Shown piece after piece: positions 1 through 8,973 of a stretch of DNA of 64,000 nt. Within the stretch, counting starts at the first letter, position 1; each line of letters begins with the position of its first letter. The stretch is taken from the NCBI GenBank assembly GCA_013360295.1, contig JABWCL010000015.1, forward strand, positions 1-64,000, given 5' to 3'. The stretch comes from Ignavibacteriaceae bacterium. Its GTDB lineage: Bacteria > Bacteroidota > Ignavibacteria > Ignavibacteriales > Ignavibacteriaceae. The translations under genes and the position numbers were made by a program. Under the pieces are notes generated by a model that did not search any database, was not told where the DNA came from, and saw nothing but the letters and a program-made list of their open reading frames with translations.

Positions 1-1475
1 CCGCCTATGGTAGTAATTGTGTTGTCGCTGACTAATGCTTTAATTCCACCTATCAATGATATACCAAGAGTTCCAACTGATAAATTGCAGTTGATTATTT
101 CAGGAAACTCTCCGCCAAAATCGGTTATGCTTATCCCCGTTCCGCAATTATTAAAGGATGTCCCGTTCAGTTTGATATTGCCGCTCCCTGTGGATGCTAT
201 ACCGTATTGCGCATTACTTATGTTCCCGCCTGTTGTTATTATTTCAGAGCCGGGCGAGCAGATTATTCCCGTTATTACTCCGATACTGTCTCCTGTGAAG
301 TCTATTGTCCCGCCATTTATTTTTAACCTGCCCCCTGCCTGGAACCTCGCTCCTTTACTGAATTTGAGTGTCCCGGCGGCGTTTACTACAACCTCGCCGC
401 CACCTTCAACTATTATATTTTTCTCTGCTTCATACATTGTATTGATAACAAGCTTTGAGCCCGCCTTTACTACCAAGTCCTTTTCTATCAGATTCATCGG
501 ACTGTTTATGGTATCGCTGTTTGTCAGAGGCCCGCCTATGTGCAGTACTGATGATAATTCATAAAACCTGCCGTCGCCTCTTTCAAACACTTCTTCAAAA
601 CTATATTCATTCCCAAATACAATATCTGCTCCGGACTCTATGTTCCTTAAGACGGCATTGTTTGTGCCTGTCCTGTTTGATATTTTTATTCTTACTCTTT
701 TCGAAGGATCAAAATTCACATCGGTGATCAGATTGGCAAGGCAGATAACTTTATAGTAGTTATCATAATAAATGTTTCCCTGCTGACGCGAGAGAAGCGT
801 ACCAAGAAAGAACACAGGGTCTATGCTCTGTTCAAGGTCGGTTATTGTCAGCTCATTATTGTTGGCGACTGTTACATCTATCGGAGTGGGAACACCCGGC
901 CGGAGCCACGCAGTTCCAAGATTCTTATACAAGACAAGCCGGTTCGCTCCCATATCTGTAAGCTGTACCTTTGCTAATTTGGGGCCAAGTTTTTCTGTTA
1001 TGCGCGGGGATAGACTACCCCGTACATACTCTCCTAAAGGATTTAATTCGTTTGTTGCCGGAAGCGGATACTTTGTTAATCCCATCGTTGTACAACTAGG
1101 GCAGGTTTCGTCTGAAAGATATGATAATAACGGTTCGATATACACCCCTTTACACCCGTATGCCAGAGCCATAAATATTGAACCACGCAACGCTTCCCCG
1201 GATGGCTGCCTCCACCTCCGCCAGTTTTGCATTGCGTTATCCCAATATCCCCACGCCTGTGCCGTGTAGTAAAAATCACGTGACGGGTAATATTTATTCG
1301 CTTCCTGATCATCCATCAAAGTTCCGGCACGCTCAAGGATATAACTGTGAAAATTATACATACCGCTTAAATCCGTAGCTCCCGAATCGAACGGGTAATA
1401 CCAATAGAACAGAGGGTTCGGCTGTGCTACTGTCATTATCTGTTTAAGAAAATCTGTCCCGTCTATTGTATTGTT
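1..1475 (-). pseudogene. C-terminal continuation of a large secreted protein, separated from its N-terminus by a TGA; runs off the window
   Basis: Reading the minus strand past the TGA at 1476-1478, the same frame stays open for about 490 codons down to base 1 with no further stop, so this is the rest of the protein that starts at 2627. The first part (to about base 800) is rich in Trp and Tyr and includes a stretch ALRGSIFMALAYG that resembles the barrel of glycoside-hydrolase-like proteins; the later part turns into short Gly/Asn/Ile-rich repeats (VVNAAGTLKFSKGARF, GGTIDFTGDSIG, LNGTSFNNCGTGIS) typical of a right-handed parallel beta-helix. A T9SS sorting domain is expected beyond the window edge but is not visible. 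Whether it is translated (readthrough, or a sequencing error at the TGA) or dead cannot be decided from the sequence. Function unknown. Confidence 0.6.
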
Positions 1476-2627
1476 TCAGTTCGGATACCACTGTGTAAAC
1501 ATTGGCCTGGTATTAAACTGGTATTTGCACAATGAGTCCACAAACCTGAACGGTCGGAGCAAATCAACTGTGTGTGGTTCATTTAAGGATAGCCAGCCGC
1601 GTAAATTATTGTAAAATCTGGAACCCGTAGCTGCTTGGAATTTACCTAAGTATTCGTTAACCTTTCCTATATAAACAGGGAAAAAATCTATTTTGCGTTG
1701 CTGCCAAACCGCAACATCCCACAGTTCAATCTTGTGAGCTAAAATCTCATAATTGCCGAGCCAATTTATTACATATTCCGTGCCGTAGGGGGTGGGATCA
1801 TTAGGTGGGACAATTGTGTATGCTAGGCCACTGAGATTGTATTTGTAATTAAATTCAATAATATTATTTGAAGCTGTTAGCTCATTGTAGGTTTTGACTC
1901 GCGATTCGAGTGTGTAAACCCTGTCCTCAGGCTGTGGCTCTTTAATGTGTACTTTATAAAGCACCGAACAAGCGACCATCGGCAGGTTGGGGCTGCTCCC
2001 TTCCGCAATTACGGGCTCTCCGGGTTTGATCTCAAATTGTATTTTATAATTTATAATTTGGTCCGATGAAATCTGATTAAACAACTCGTATGTCTTGTGC
2101 TGGTAGTAATTAGGGCCTCGCAGTAGTATCTTATTAATGTCATCAATGTTACTCCCCGATGACAGATACTCCTTTCCGTTTATGGTTTTTACTACTCCGA
2201 ACCGGCTGTTCCATCCTTCCCCTTCCTTCAGTACTACATACTGGTTTGTAGTGTCAGCCGCTCGTGATGCATAAAACACATTGTAGTATCCTCCGGTAAG
2301 AAGGTATAGCCAATCAGTCGGGATGTTAGTATAAAAACCTCTCCCTTCAGAAGTGGCGTTATTGTTAACAGCGAAAATATTTTCATAGAAAGAAAGATCG
2401 CTCAGATTAATCCGTGCATTTGGCAATGGACGTGTATTATCGGCAAGGGTCTCAGGAATAGCCCTTTCCATCACCGTGCGGAAGCCAAGTTGATTATGCA
2501 GGCCGGTATTGTGATACCCCCACGCGCTCCAATGTATATTGTCTGAATTAAAGCTTGATTGGCTCTGGCATAATGCCGCAGTTGATAATATTAATGAAAT
2601 AAAAAATATTTTGAACCTTAGGAACAT
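1476..2627 (-). CDS. N-terminal part of a large secreted protein, interrupted by an in-frame TGA
   Basis: A 383-residue product starts at ATG 2627 behind a good ribosome site (GGAGG). Residues 1-20 are a signal peptide (hydrophobic stretch, then CQSQ), so the product is exported. The body is acidic-neutral, Tyr/Asn-rich and matches no family I can name. It ends WYPN and TGA, but the frame continues open beyond the stop, with matching composition, to the window edge. The natural gene is therefore probably at least 874 residues long. It lies alone on the minus strand, 170 bp downstream of the T9SS repeat protein. The stop could be a true nonsense mutation, a sequencing error (for example TGG or CGA), or recoding; no recoding element was recognised. 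Confidence 0.7.
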   Translation of the reverse strand: MFLRFKIFFISLILSTAALCQSQSSFNSDNIHWSAWGYHNTGLHNQLGFRTVMERAIPETLADNTRPLPNARINLSDLSFYENIFAVNNNATSEGRGFYTNIPTDWLYLLTGGYYNVFYASRAADTTNQYVVLKEGEGWNSRFGVVKTINGKEYLSSGSNIDDINKILLRGPNYYQHKTYELFNQISSDQIINYKIQFEIKPGEPVIAEGSSPNLPMVACSVLYKVHIKEPQPEDRVYTLESRVKTYNELTASNNIIEFNYKYNLSGLAYTIVPPNDPTPYGTEYVINWLGNYEILAHKIELWDVAVWQQRKIDFFPVYIGKVNEYLGKFQAATGSRFYNNLRGWLSLNEPHTVDLLRPFRFVDSLCKYQFNTRPMFTQWYPN

Positions 2628-2797
2628 AATTTAATCCTCCGGTAATTTATACTGGTGAAATTACAAAAATATAATTCTGAATTCAAGAGCTGCAGCTAAT
2701 ATACCGCAGCTACGCTACTGATTATCACATAATCATTGATTTTTCCATTTATGAATATGAAATAGTTTGAACATTTTTATTATCAATTATCAATTAC

Positions 2798-5083
2798 TTA
2801 CTTAACTAATTGCATCTTACGGGCGATAAATTTTCCGCGGTGCTCCAGTACATAGAAATAAATGCCTGACGCAAGGCCGCCCGCGTTGAATACCGCTGAA
2901 TGAATTCCAGCCTTTAACTCACCCCTGAACACTTCGGCAGTATGCTCGCCGAGAATATTGTAAACTGCAAGCCGCGCCATTCCGTCAGAAGGGAGTGAGA
3001 ATTTAATGCGGGTTGCGGGGTTAAACGGGTTTGGGTAGTTCTGCGAAAGCGAGAACTCGTATGGAACGGTGCTCTCATCTTCAGAACCGGTAACGATAAA
3101 CGCGGGGTTCAGCGTAAACCTGAATTTATCCTGAGGAGTGACAGGGCGGGTTGTAAGCACAAAGTTTGTGTCTCCGGGTCCCGGCATAATTACCGGAGAT
3201 CCCGGCATTACTGTTACAAGCTGCGCGTGAGTGTTGAATCCCGTTACCTGGTAAGGCGGGGGAGTAAGGAATACAATATCTTCGCCCGGATCCCATTTAT
3301 TGTTCCTTGTTGAAGCTGGTTCCTTGACAAGCGTGGTTACTTTTTGGTTTTGGGTTATGTCCCACGCGCGGAAAGGAACGATGATATTTTTTTGCCCGCT
3401 GGTGGCAAGCGCCGTATCAAGAGGCGTTGCGTACTGCCCGTTGGCAAGAGTATCACAGCTGCCCCATATAAGTATAATGTCCACCGGCGCGATCTTCTTT
3501 ACCCCTGTAAGCGCGATTCCGGTAGTAAAGTTCAGATTGGTGTTTGTGTTTTTCCTGAAGTATGAACCCGCGTCATCAACGGCGAGCCGGTAATCGGGAA
3601 TAAATTCCACAGCACAGCCATCAAAAACAGGAGTAATATAAAAGACGCTCTTCCCTTTATTCAGCGGGAAAGACTGCACCTTTACCGTGTTAGTGCTCAG
3701 GTCTTTAATCGTGGCATACAGCGAGTCGATGTTTGCTGTTGTATCAAAGCTTACTTCGTACTGATGGCCGGTATATTGCATTGAATCAACCGCGTGCACA
3801 AAAATTTTGCCGGTTGACGTACCCGAGGTGTGCTGATAACTTGAAACGCCGAAGATACCATAGGGGACAACAGGTTCAACAACCCTTGTTACGATATCAT
3901 AATCATTTCCGAACTGCTCCCAGGTTGACCAGACTGCACGGATACGTTTTTCATCCACGGGGAAAAAATCAGGTTCCCACTGGAAAGAAGAGACATAGCT
4001 GTTCAATCGTGTTTCAAATGTGTAAGCGGTATTGTTCTCATCCAGAAATATCGCGTAAACTCCTTCGCGGTCGCCATCCTGCTTCCAGCTTGACCAGGCA
4101 ACAGCGACTTTCTTTCCGGGAAGTTTATGTATACGCGGAAACCACTGATATTGCCCGGTGGTCTTATTAACGCGGGTTTCATTGCCGGATTTACTTCCGT
4201 CAGCGTTAAAGCGCTGGATATAAATTCCGCCGTCGTCACCATCCTGTTCCCAGCTGCACCAGACAACCGCGAAAGTATTATCATCAAAGACGGTCAGATC
4301 GCTGAGCCACTGGTAATCCTTAGTGTATGTATTAACACGTATCTCCGGGGTTGCGGGTGAAGCGTCGGTGTTAAATAATCTCATATAGACAGAATAACCG
4401 GACATTGTTTCGTTATCCTGCTTAAATGATTCCCAGGTTACAATGAACTTTCCGTCGCTCATATACTTAACCCGCGGGCGTGCCTGGCTGTAGGCGGTAG
4501 TAGTGTTAATCCGGAATTCAGATCCCGTCTTGTTCCCCGCGGCATCAAATCGCTGCGCGTAGATGCCTCTGTCTCCGCCGTCCTGGTACCAGGAATCCCA
4601 GACAACAACAAAAGAGCCGTCCTCTCTTATCGCCGCCGCCGGATTATTTTGTGTATATGCAATTGTAGAGGTCACTTCCAGCTCAGGGGTAACGGGAGTG
4701 TTGCCGTCGAAGACCCTGCAGCGGATATCAAAAATGCTTCCGGTGTCAATATAGGACGCCCAGGCAATGACCGCCCTGCCTGCGCTGTTCATCGCGAGAA
4801 CGGGGCGTTCCTGTTCTCCGGCGGCATAGGTATTTACCGTGATCTCGCTGCCGGACTTTACGCCGGCGGCGTCAAATTTCTGCATTACGATATCACCTTT
4901 ATCGGGCTGAGGCGCCGTCCTCACTGTTGCCCAGACGACCAAAAAATTCCCGGCAGCATCGCGGGCAATCGCGGGAAACTTCTGCGTGGAATCGGTGAAT
5001 GTATTTACAAGTGTTTCGGTCTGCGCCGATGCGGCAGAGATAAAGATTATAAAGAGCGCCGGTAAAATTAAAAGTTTTTTCAT
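2798..5083 (-). CDS. T9SS-sorted secreted repeat protein (beta-propeller-like)
   Basis: 761 residues. ATG 5083 follows a strong GGAGG site. Residues 1-20 are a signal peptide ending SAAS-AQ. Residues about 25-390 hold roughly seven repeats of about 50 residues with a recurring pattern: VVWSSWEQDGD, then GIYIQRF(N/D)ADGSK, G-E-x-RVN, then Q-W-P; these are likely blades of a surface beta-propeller. A less repetitive linker with Cys/Asp-rich segments follows. The last ~85 residues are a type A T9SS sorting domain: SLSQNYPNPFNPATRIKFSL, VYNILGEHTAEV, LASGIYFYVL and a basic C-terminus RKMQLVK. The protein is expected to cross the outer membrane by T9SS and be attached or released at the surface. 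Ligand or substrate is unknown. Confidence 0.88.
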   Translation of the reverse strand: MKKLLILPALFIIFISAASAQTETLVNTFTDSTQKFPAIARDAAGNFLVVWATVRTAPQPDKGDIVMQKFDAAGVKSGSEITVNTYAAGEQERPVLAMNSAGRAVIAWASYIDTGSIFDIRCRVFDGNTPVTPELEVTSTIAYTQNNPAAAIREDGSFVVVWDSWYQDGGDRGIYAQRFDAAGNKTGSEFRINTTTAYSQARPRVKYMSDGKFIVTWESFKQDNETMSGYSVYMRLFNTDASPATPEIRVNTYTKDYQWLSDLTVFDDNTFAVVWCSWEQDGDDGGIYIQRFNADGSKSGNETRVNKTTGQYQWFPRIHKLPGKKVAVAWSSWKQDGDREGVYAIFLDENNTAYTFETRLNSYVSSFQWEPDFFPVDEKRIRAVWSTWEQFGNDYDIVTRVVEPVVPYGIFGVSSYQHTSGTSTGKIFVHAVDSMQYTGHQYEVSFDTTANIDSLYATIKDLSTNTVKVQSFPLNKGKSVFYITPVFDGCAVEFIPDYRLAVDDAGSYFRKNTNTNLNFTTGIALTGVKKIAPVDIILIWGSCDTLANGQYATPLDTALATSGQKNIIVPFRAWDITQNQKVTTLVKEPASTRNNKWDPGEDIVFLTPPPYQVTGFNTHAQLVTVMPGSPVIMPGPGDTNFVLTTRPVTPQDKFRFTLNPAFIVTGSEDESTVPYEFSLSQNYPNPFNPATRIKFSLPSDGMARLAVYNILGEHTAEVFRGELKAGIHSAVFNAGGLASGIYFYVLEHRGKFIARKMQLVK

Positions 5084-5093
5084 TGTCAGCCTC

Positions 5094-5735
5094 CTATCTT
5101 AACTGGAAATCAAGTAATGGATAAGATGATGATGGGGCGTAGGTATAATGCCACCACTCAGAAACATAGATGCTGAAGCCGGCAACCTGGGTCATCATAT
5201 CCCGGAGCAGAGTCCTGTTCGCAATAATGTTAGGGGGGAGATTCATATAATCGTGGCTCGCCTCGATTCCAAAATGGTCGAACTTAGTGGGCATCGGAAG
5301 TTCTTCGCCGGTTGCAAGGTTCACCAAAGAAACATCCACCGCTCCGCCGCGGTTATGGATGGAACCGGAAGCGGGATCGGCGACATAGATGGGATTAGGA
5401 AATATCTCAAACATAAGGTACTGAACTGACCTGGGACGGTAACCGTCGTATATCTTAAGCCCTAATCCCTGCGGATATGATATACCGTTGTGAGTGAGAA
5501 TTCGTTTGAGGCTGTCCTGCACTACCTTTAACCTGACCACCGCTCCGCTCGCGAGATAGGCTTCATCGGTAGTGTATAGTTTTTGTGAAGTGAAATTGTC
5601 CGTCGTGTTATATTTAAGATCAATAACGATGTCGGCGATCAGTTGTTTAACCGGCACCAGTTCGTCGCGCGCTGTCTGGGAAAATGAACTGACGGAGAAA
5701 AGTAAGAGTGAAATATATATGTAATATTTTACCAT
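5094..5735 (-). CDS. D-alanyl-D-alanine dipeptidase, VanX/DdpX-like (peptidase M15D)
   Basis: 213 residues with a signal peptide (residues 1-20, ending SSFSQ), so it acts in the periplasm, where it would hydrolyse D-Ala-D-Ala released from peptidoglycan turnover. Zinc ligands of the M15D family are visible: H127 and D134 in SIHNRGGAVDVSL (7-residue spacing as in VanX) and H196 with the catalytic base E193 in EWWHY (3-residue spacing as in VanX). R100 in YDGYRP matches the substrate-contacting Arg. ATG 5735 is preceded by GAAGG. It ends 10 bp upstream of the T9SS gene on the same strand, so the two may be co-transcribed. No vanH/vanA-like genes are near, so a recycling or nutritional role is more likely than glycopeptide resistance. 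Confidence 0.9.
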   Translation of the reverse strand: MVKYYIYISLLLFSVSSFSQTARDELVPVKQLIADIVIDLKYNTTDNFTSQKLYTTDEAYLASGAVVRLKVVQDSLKRILTHNGISYPQGLGLKIYDGYRPRSVQYLMFEIFPNPIYVADPASGSIHNRGGAVDVSLVNLATGEELPMPTKFDHFGIEASHDYMNLPPNIIANRTLLRDMMTQVAGFSIYVSEWWHYTYAPSSSYPLLDFQLR

Positions 5736-5809
5736 GATACCTTCACGATGAAATTTAAAAAGAGATACCTAAATGTAACTATTCCCCCGGTAAAAAAATA
5801 TTGATCCGA

Positions 5810-6496
5810 TTATTGTTTAAAGAGATGCCGGTTCTTTTTGTACCATACCGCGAACTTTAGCAGCTGATGCCCGCCGCTGAAATTACACTTATCCGAAATG
5901 TTTTTCCTTATTGAATCTACAGTCCGCTTTTTAATGTTAAGGGAATCAGCGATTTCAAGACTGGTGAGTCCGGTTGCAATGAGCAGTATAACCTCAATTT
6001 CGCGGGGTGTAAGTTTATATGATTCGGGATCATACATTTCTTCCAGTTCATTTAATCTTATCACCAGTTCCTCGAGGCGTGCCCGGGTATAAGCCGGCCC
6101 GAAATAGATATTGCCTGAAAGTACGGTATTGATCGCGTAGAGAAGCTCTCCGAGGATGATGTCCTTATTCATATAACCCATCGCCCCTGCCTCGAAAGCC
6201 CGAGCTATAACCGACTCGTTTTCGTGCTGAGTGAGAACAATTGCCTTCACGTTTTTGTCAAGTTCTTTTATGCTCCTGATTGTTTCTATCCCGTTGCGCT
6301 TCGGCATTTCGATATCAATGAGCAGAATGTCCGGGTTGAGGGTAAAATATATATCCTCGCATTCTTCTCCGTCAGAAGCTTCCCCCACCACGAACAGATT
6401 CTGCTGGGTCTGAAGCAGGGAGATTAAGCCCGAACGGAAGAGTTTGTGGTCGTCGACCACCATTATCCGGATCATATTTCCTGTGTTGGTTTGCAT
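5810..6496 (-). CDS. NarL/FixJ-family response regulator
   Basis: 228 residues: receiver domain at about 8-125 and a C-terminal LuxR-type helix-turn-helix at about 155-220 (LTPREIEVILLIATGLTSLE, then KKRTVDSIRKNI). The acidic pocket (VVDD), the phospho-acceptor Asp in ILLIDIEMP and a Lys near NKD are present, so it should be phosphorylated and bind DNA. No sensor kinase adjoins it, making it an orphan regulator; the giant kinase at 10383 is the nearest candidate but lies on the other strand. The product starts MQTNTGNMIRIMVVDD; ATG 6496 is the longest start and the ATG seven codons later is possible. The upstream region carries an AAGTGGTT-type element also found upstream of another regulator gene in this window. 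Confidence 0.9.
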   Translation of the reverse strand: MQTNTGNMIRIMVVDDHKLFRSGLISLLQTQQNLFVVGEASDGEECEDIYFTLNPDILLIDIEMPKRNGIETIRSIKELDKNVKAIVLTQHENESVIARAFEAGAMGYMNKDIILGELLYAINTVLSGNIYFGPAYTRARLEELVIRLNELEEMYDPESYKLTPREIEVILLIATGLTSLEIADSLNIKKRTVDSIRKNISDKCNFSGGHQLLKFAVWYKKNRHLFKQ

Positions 6497-6633
6497 AATA
6501 AATGTCTAATATGTTAATAATTACTCGATTAATCGCGGCTCTCTGCAATGAATACCTATAAACCCTCCCCCTCGCGGTATTAAGTACGGATGTAAGTGGC
6601 CGAATAAAACCATAATTTTCAGTGGGGGATTTA

Positions 6634-6647
6634 AAGTGGTTACTACC
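6634..6647. promoter_or_regulatory. Candidate operator AAGTGGTTACTACC upstream of the 6496 regulator
   Basis: This 14-base element lies about 140 bp upstream of the response regulator start. Nearly the same sequence (AAGTGGTTCCACC) lies at 48004-48016 upstream of a second response regulator gene and is there part of an inverted repeat. Recurrence upstream of two regulator genes suggests a binding site; the protein that binds is unknown. Confidence 0.3.
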
Positions 6648-6666
6648 ATTTTGGGGGAAGCGGATT

Positions 6667-6693
6667 CCGGGAAGTAGTCCCCTTACTTCCCGG
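6667..6693 (-). terminator. Hairpin just downstream of the GNAT gene
   Basis: A perfect 10-bp stem CCGGGAAGTA / TACTTCCCGG with a 7-base loop begins 7 bases after the stop of the acetyltransferase gene (minus strand). There is no clear T-tract after it, so it is either a weak terminator or an mRNA 3'-end stabilising hairpin. Confidence 0.4.
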
Positions 6694-6699
6694 TGATCC

Positions 6700-7173
6700 T
6701 TATAAAATCTCCTTCAGCGGCCCCGCGGTTTTCCTCATTATAAATTCACGTTTCCCGTTTACCAGGTAATCTTTTATTTCACCGATCTTTTCATATCCGA
6801 GATTCAGATAATAATCAATCGCCCCGGGGTTAAAATCCGAAACGCACAAAAAAACGTTTTTGGTACGCGGGAGGATTCTCTGCTCCGCGAACATCATCAG
6901 TTCTTTTCCCATTCCCACTGACCTGTGCTTGCCGGATACGGCGATACGTTTGATATAACCGGGAAGGCTCCCCTTTAAAGTTATGGTAACAAACCCGGCA
7001 ACGGTACCGTCGCTGAGCTTAAAAATAAAAGTTTCATTATCCGGATCATTAATAACAGAGAGCGCTTCATCGTAAGTCGTGCGGAAGGTAATCCACGGTT
7101 CGCTGGCGATCATTATGCCGGCGCAGGCGGCGCCGTCTTGCGCGGAGTTAAGCGGTGTGATTATTCCTTCCAT
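6700..7173 (-). CDS. GNAT-family N-acetyltransferase
   Basis: 157 residues with one GNAT fold. The acetyl-CoA pyrophosphate loop is visible as HRSVGMGKEL (R-x-x-G-x-G) at about residues 84-93, preceded by the beta-4 strand GYIKRIAVS and followed by the NPGAIDYYLNLGYEKIGE segment characteristic of motif B. It should transfer an acetyl group from acetyl-CoA to an amine in the cytoplasm; the acceptor cannot be inferred. It ends in a Lys/Glu tail. It lies 20 bp downstream of a small membrane protein gene on the same strand. No strong ribosome site is seen before ATG 7173. Confidence 0.88.
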   Translation of the reverse strand: MEGIITPLNSAQDGAACAGIMIASEPWITFRTTYDEALSVINDPDNETFIFKLSDGTVAGFVTITLKGSLPGYIKRIAVSGKHRSVGMGKELMMFAEQRILPRTKNVFLCVSDFNPGAIDYYLNLGYEKIGEIKDYLVNGKREFIMRKTAGPLKEIL

Positions 7174-7193
7174 TTTTCCGGCGCAAAGACAGA

Positions 7194-7562
7194 TTATTTC
7201 CAGAGATCGCGGTAATTACGCCGCGGTTTTTTAGCCTGCTCCTTATGATCCTGCTCAGGTTCAAATTTCTCAAGCCGGTGCTGAGTTCTCTGGGGCTGTG
7301 GTTGCGGCTGCGGAGCGGGCGGTTCTGAAGCAATGTGCCTCTTGATCTCTTCGATAGTATGTGACCGCGCGGGGTCGGTAGTTGCTGATGTCTTTTCGGC
7401 GGTCTGTTGCTTCAGATCATTCACAACCTTTATCCCTTTATGATGCAGTTCTTCTAACTTCTGCTTGCTCTTTCTTTCCGCGTTTATCCCATAGAAAACG
7501 GAGAGGAGGATCGCGAAGAGCAAAAATCCTGAAGTGAAGATCAATATTTCAACAAGGGTCAT
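7194..7562 (-). CDS. Small protein with N-terminal membrane anchor and Pro-Gln linker
   Basis: 122 residues. One membrane helix at about 5-25 (EILIFTSGFLLFAILLSVFY) is followed by a charged, probably helical region, then a low-complexity APQPQPQPQ segment and a basic tail KKPRRNYRDLWK. Its shape, one N-terminal helix and a long polar cytoplasmic part, resembles accessory envelope proteins, but I recognise no family. It sits between a three-helix membrane protein gene (114 bp upstream) and the GNAT gene (20 bp downstream). Confidence 0.65.
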   Translation of the reverse strand: MTLVEILIFTSGFLLFAILLSVFYGINAERKSKQKLEELHHKGIKVVNDLKQQTAEKTSATTDPARSHTIEEIKRHIASEPPAPQPQPQPQRTQHRLEKFEPEQDHKEQAKKPRRNYRDLWK

Positions 7563-7677
7563 ATATGCTGCCTAAATAATAAAATCGTGTTTGCAATATC
7601 TGATTTTTAATTGTAAAAATCAGGTTAATAATTAGCCCGTTCCTCCGTGCGGTGCTATAAATCACCACGGAAAATAT

Positions 7678-8070
7678 TTACTGTTTGCCGGATTTCATTT
7701 CGAAAATCCGGATAATACCGATAGTTATCAGTGAAAAAAGAAAATATACAAACAACATCCAGGACATAGCGACGATGGTGTCAATCACCACCATATACAG
7801 TTCAAGCACCCAACGCTCCTGCGTCAGGATAAGCGGTTTGGTGTCCTGCCCGGCCTGGCTCAGATAACGCTCCATATTCCAGGGCTTTACGCCGCCGGAA
7901 ATACCCACCACGAACAGCGCGAACTGGATAAATTTTTTCCAGCTGCCGGCTAGTTCTTCCCCCACTACCCGGACCAGGGTTTTGCTGAGCGAACTTCTGA
8001 AGATGAAGATCACTATAAGGGCGCAGGTAACCGATACGAGAAACCCGGACAACAGCAGCCATAAAAACAT
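7678..8070 (-). CDS. Small integral membrane protein of unknown function
   Basis: 130 residues with three predicted membrane segments at about 3-24, 47-60 (weaker) and 90-120 (VVIDTIVAMSWMLFVYFLFS and LITIGIIRIF). A polar loop with WNMERYLSQAGQ lies between the second and third. ATG 8070 is preceded by a textbook AAGGAG site. No family recognised. All neighbours on both sides are on the minus strand; the permease genes end 94 bp upstream. Confidence 0.7.
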   Translation of the reverse strand: MFLWLLLSGFLVSVTCALIVIFIFRSSLSKTLVRVVGEELAGSWKKFIQFALFVVGISGGVKPWNMERYLSQAGQDTKPLILTQERWVLELYMVVIDTIVAMSWMLFVYFLFSLITIGIIRIFEMKSGKQ

Positions 8071-8163
8071 AAATACTCCTTATGTAGAAGCGTAAATTAT
8101 ACAAAAAACGGCTTCTTAAATGTAGTGATTTTTTATAGAAATGTTCAACCCTGCAGTATGGCG

Positions 8164-8973
8164 CTATTTACCCGTGCCGGCAAATACGCCCCGGCGGAAC
8201 TGTTTCTGCATAGTCAGGAAAACAACAAGCACCGGTATCAGCGCGAGCACGGAACCCGCCGCCACGTACCGGTAGTTGTTCACGAACGTTCCGGTCATAT
8301 AACTAAGCCCGACCTGCAGTGTGTAGTTTTCGCTGTTTTTAAGTACCACAAGCGGCCAGATGAAATCCCCCCAGGTTCCGATGAATGTAAAAATAACAAG
8401 CGTGCCGATTGCGGGTTTTGTCATCGGAAGCATAACCCGGTACCAGAGCGTGAGGAGCGAGCAGCCATCCATTATTGCCGCCTCTTCAATCTCTTTGGGG
8501 ATCTGCAGGAATGCCTGCCGCATAAGGAATATCGAAAACCCTTCGACGGCAAAAGGAAGTATGACTCCCGCCAGCGTATCATCAAGCCCGAGAGCAAGCA
8601 CTGTGCTGTATAACGGGATAATAATTATTTCTTTGGGTATCATCATCGCGGCGAGCACGAGGAGGAAAAAGATACTTTTGCCGGGGAAGTTTAACCTTGC
8701 GAGCGCGAAGCCGGCAAGCGAAGCCAGTAAAAGGTTCAGCAGAACAGTTACGGAAACTACTATAATACTGTTAAGCGTGTAAACGCCGAAACTGATACTT
8801 TCCCACACGCCGGTATAATTCCCTGTATTTAACGTGTCCGGGATAAAAGAGGGGGGGAAGGCGAATATCTCTTCCGCTCCTTTAAGGCTGGTGCTGAGAA
8901 GCCACAGGAAAGGGATCGCGGCAGCCGCTCCGAAAAACAGGATGATTGTATATCGTAATATTCTGCCGCTCAT
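8164..8973 (-). CDS. Carbohydrate ABC transporter permease, MalG/UgpE type
   Basis: 269 residues with six membrane segments and the cytoplasmic EAA loop EEAAIMDGCSLLTLWYRVML followed by P-x-x-K-PA, which contacts the ATPase subunit. It is the second half of a heterodimeric inner-membrane channel for sugars or glycerol-phosphate-type substrates (CUT1 family). Its ATG overlaps the stop of the first permease by 4 bp (ATGA), a translationally coupled pair. Neither a substrate-binding protein nor an ATPase gene is adjacent, so substrate cannot be assigned and the ATPase is presumably encoded elsewhere. Confidence 0.93.
   Translation of the reverse strand: MSGRILRYTIILFFGAAAAIPFLWLLSTSLKGAEEIFAFPPSFIPDTLNTGNYTGVWESISFGVYTLNSIIVVSVTVLLNLLLASLAGFALARLNFPGKSIFFLLVLAAMMIPKEIIIIPLYSTVLALGLDDTLAGVILPFAVEGFSIFLMRQAFLQIPKEIEEAAIMDGCSLLTLWYRVMLPMTKPAIGTLVIFTFIGTWGDFIWPLVVLKNSENYTLQVGLSYMTGTFVNNYRYVAAGSVLALIPVLVVFLTMQKQFRRGVFAGTGK

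Noticed and set aside
7-1378. Plus-strand frames at 7-564, 823-1269 and 1178-1378
   Set aside because: They lie opposite the long open minus-strand frame that continues the secreted protein; their products are Pro/Ile/Val-rich antisense artefacts.
5094-5735. Vancomycin-resistance role for the VanX-like gene
   Set aside because: No vanH, vanA/B ligase or VanRS genes nearby, and a signal peptide sends it to the periplasm, unlike cytoplasmic VanX.
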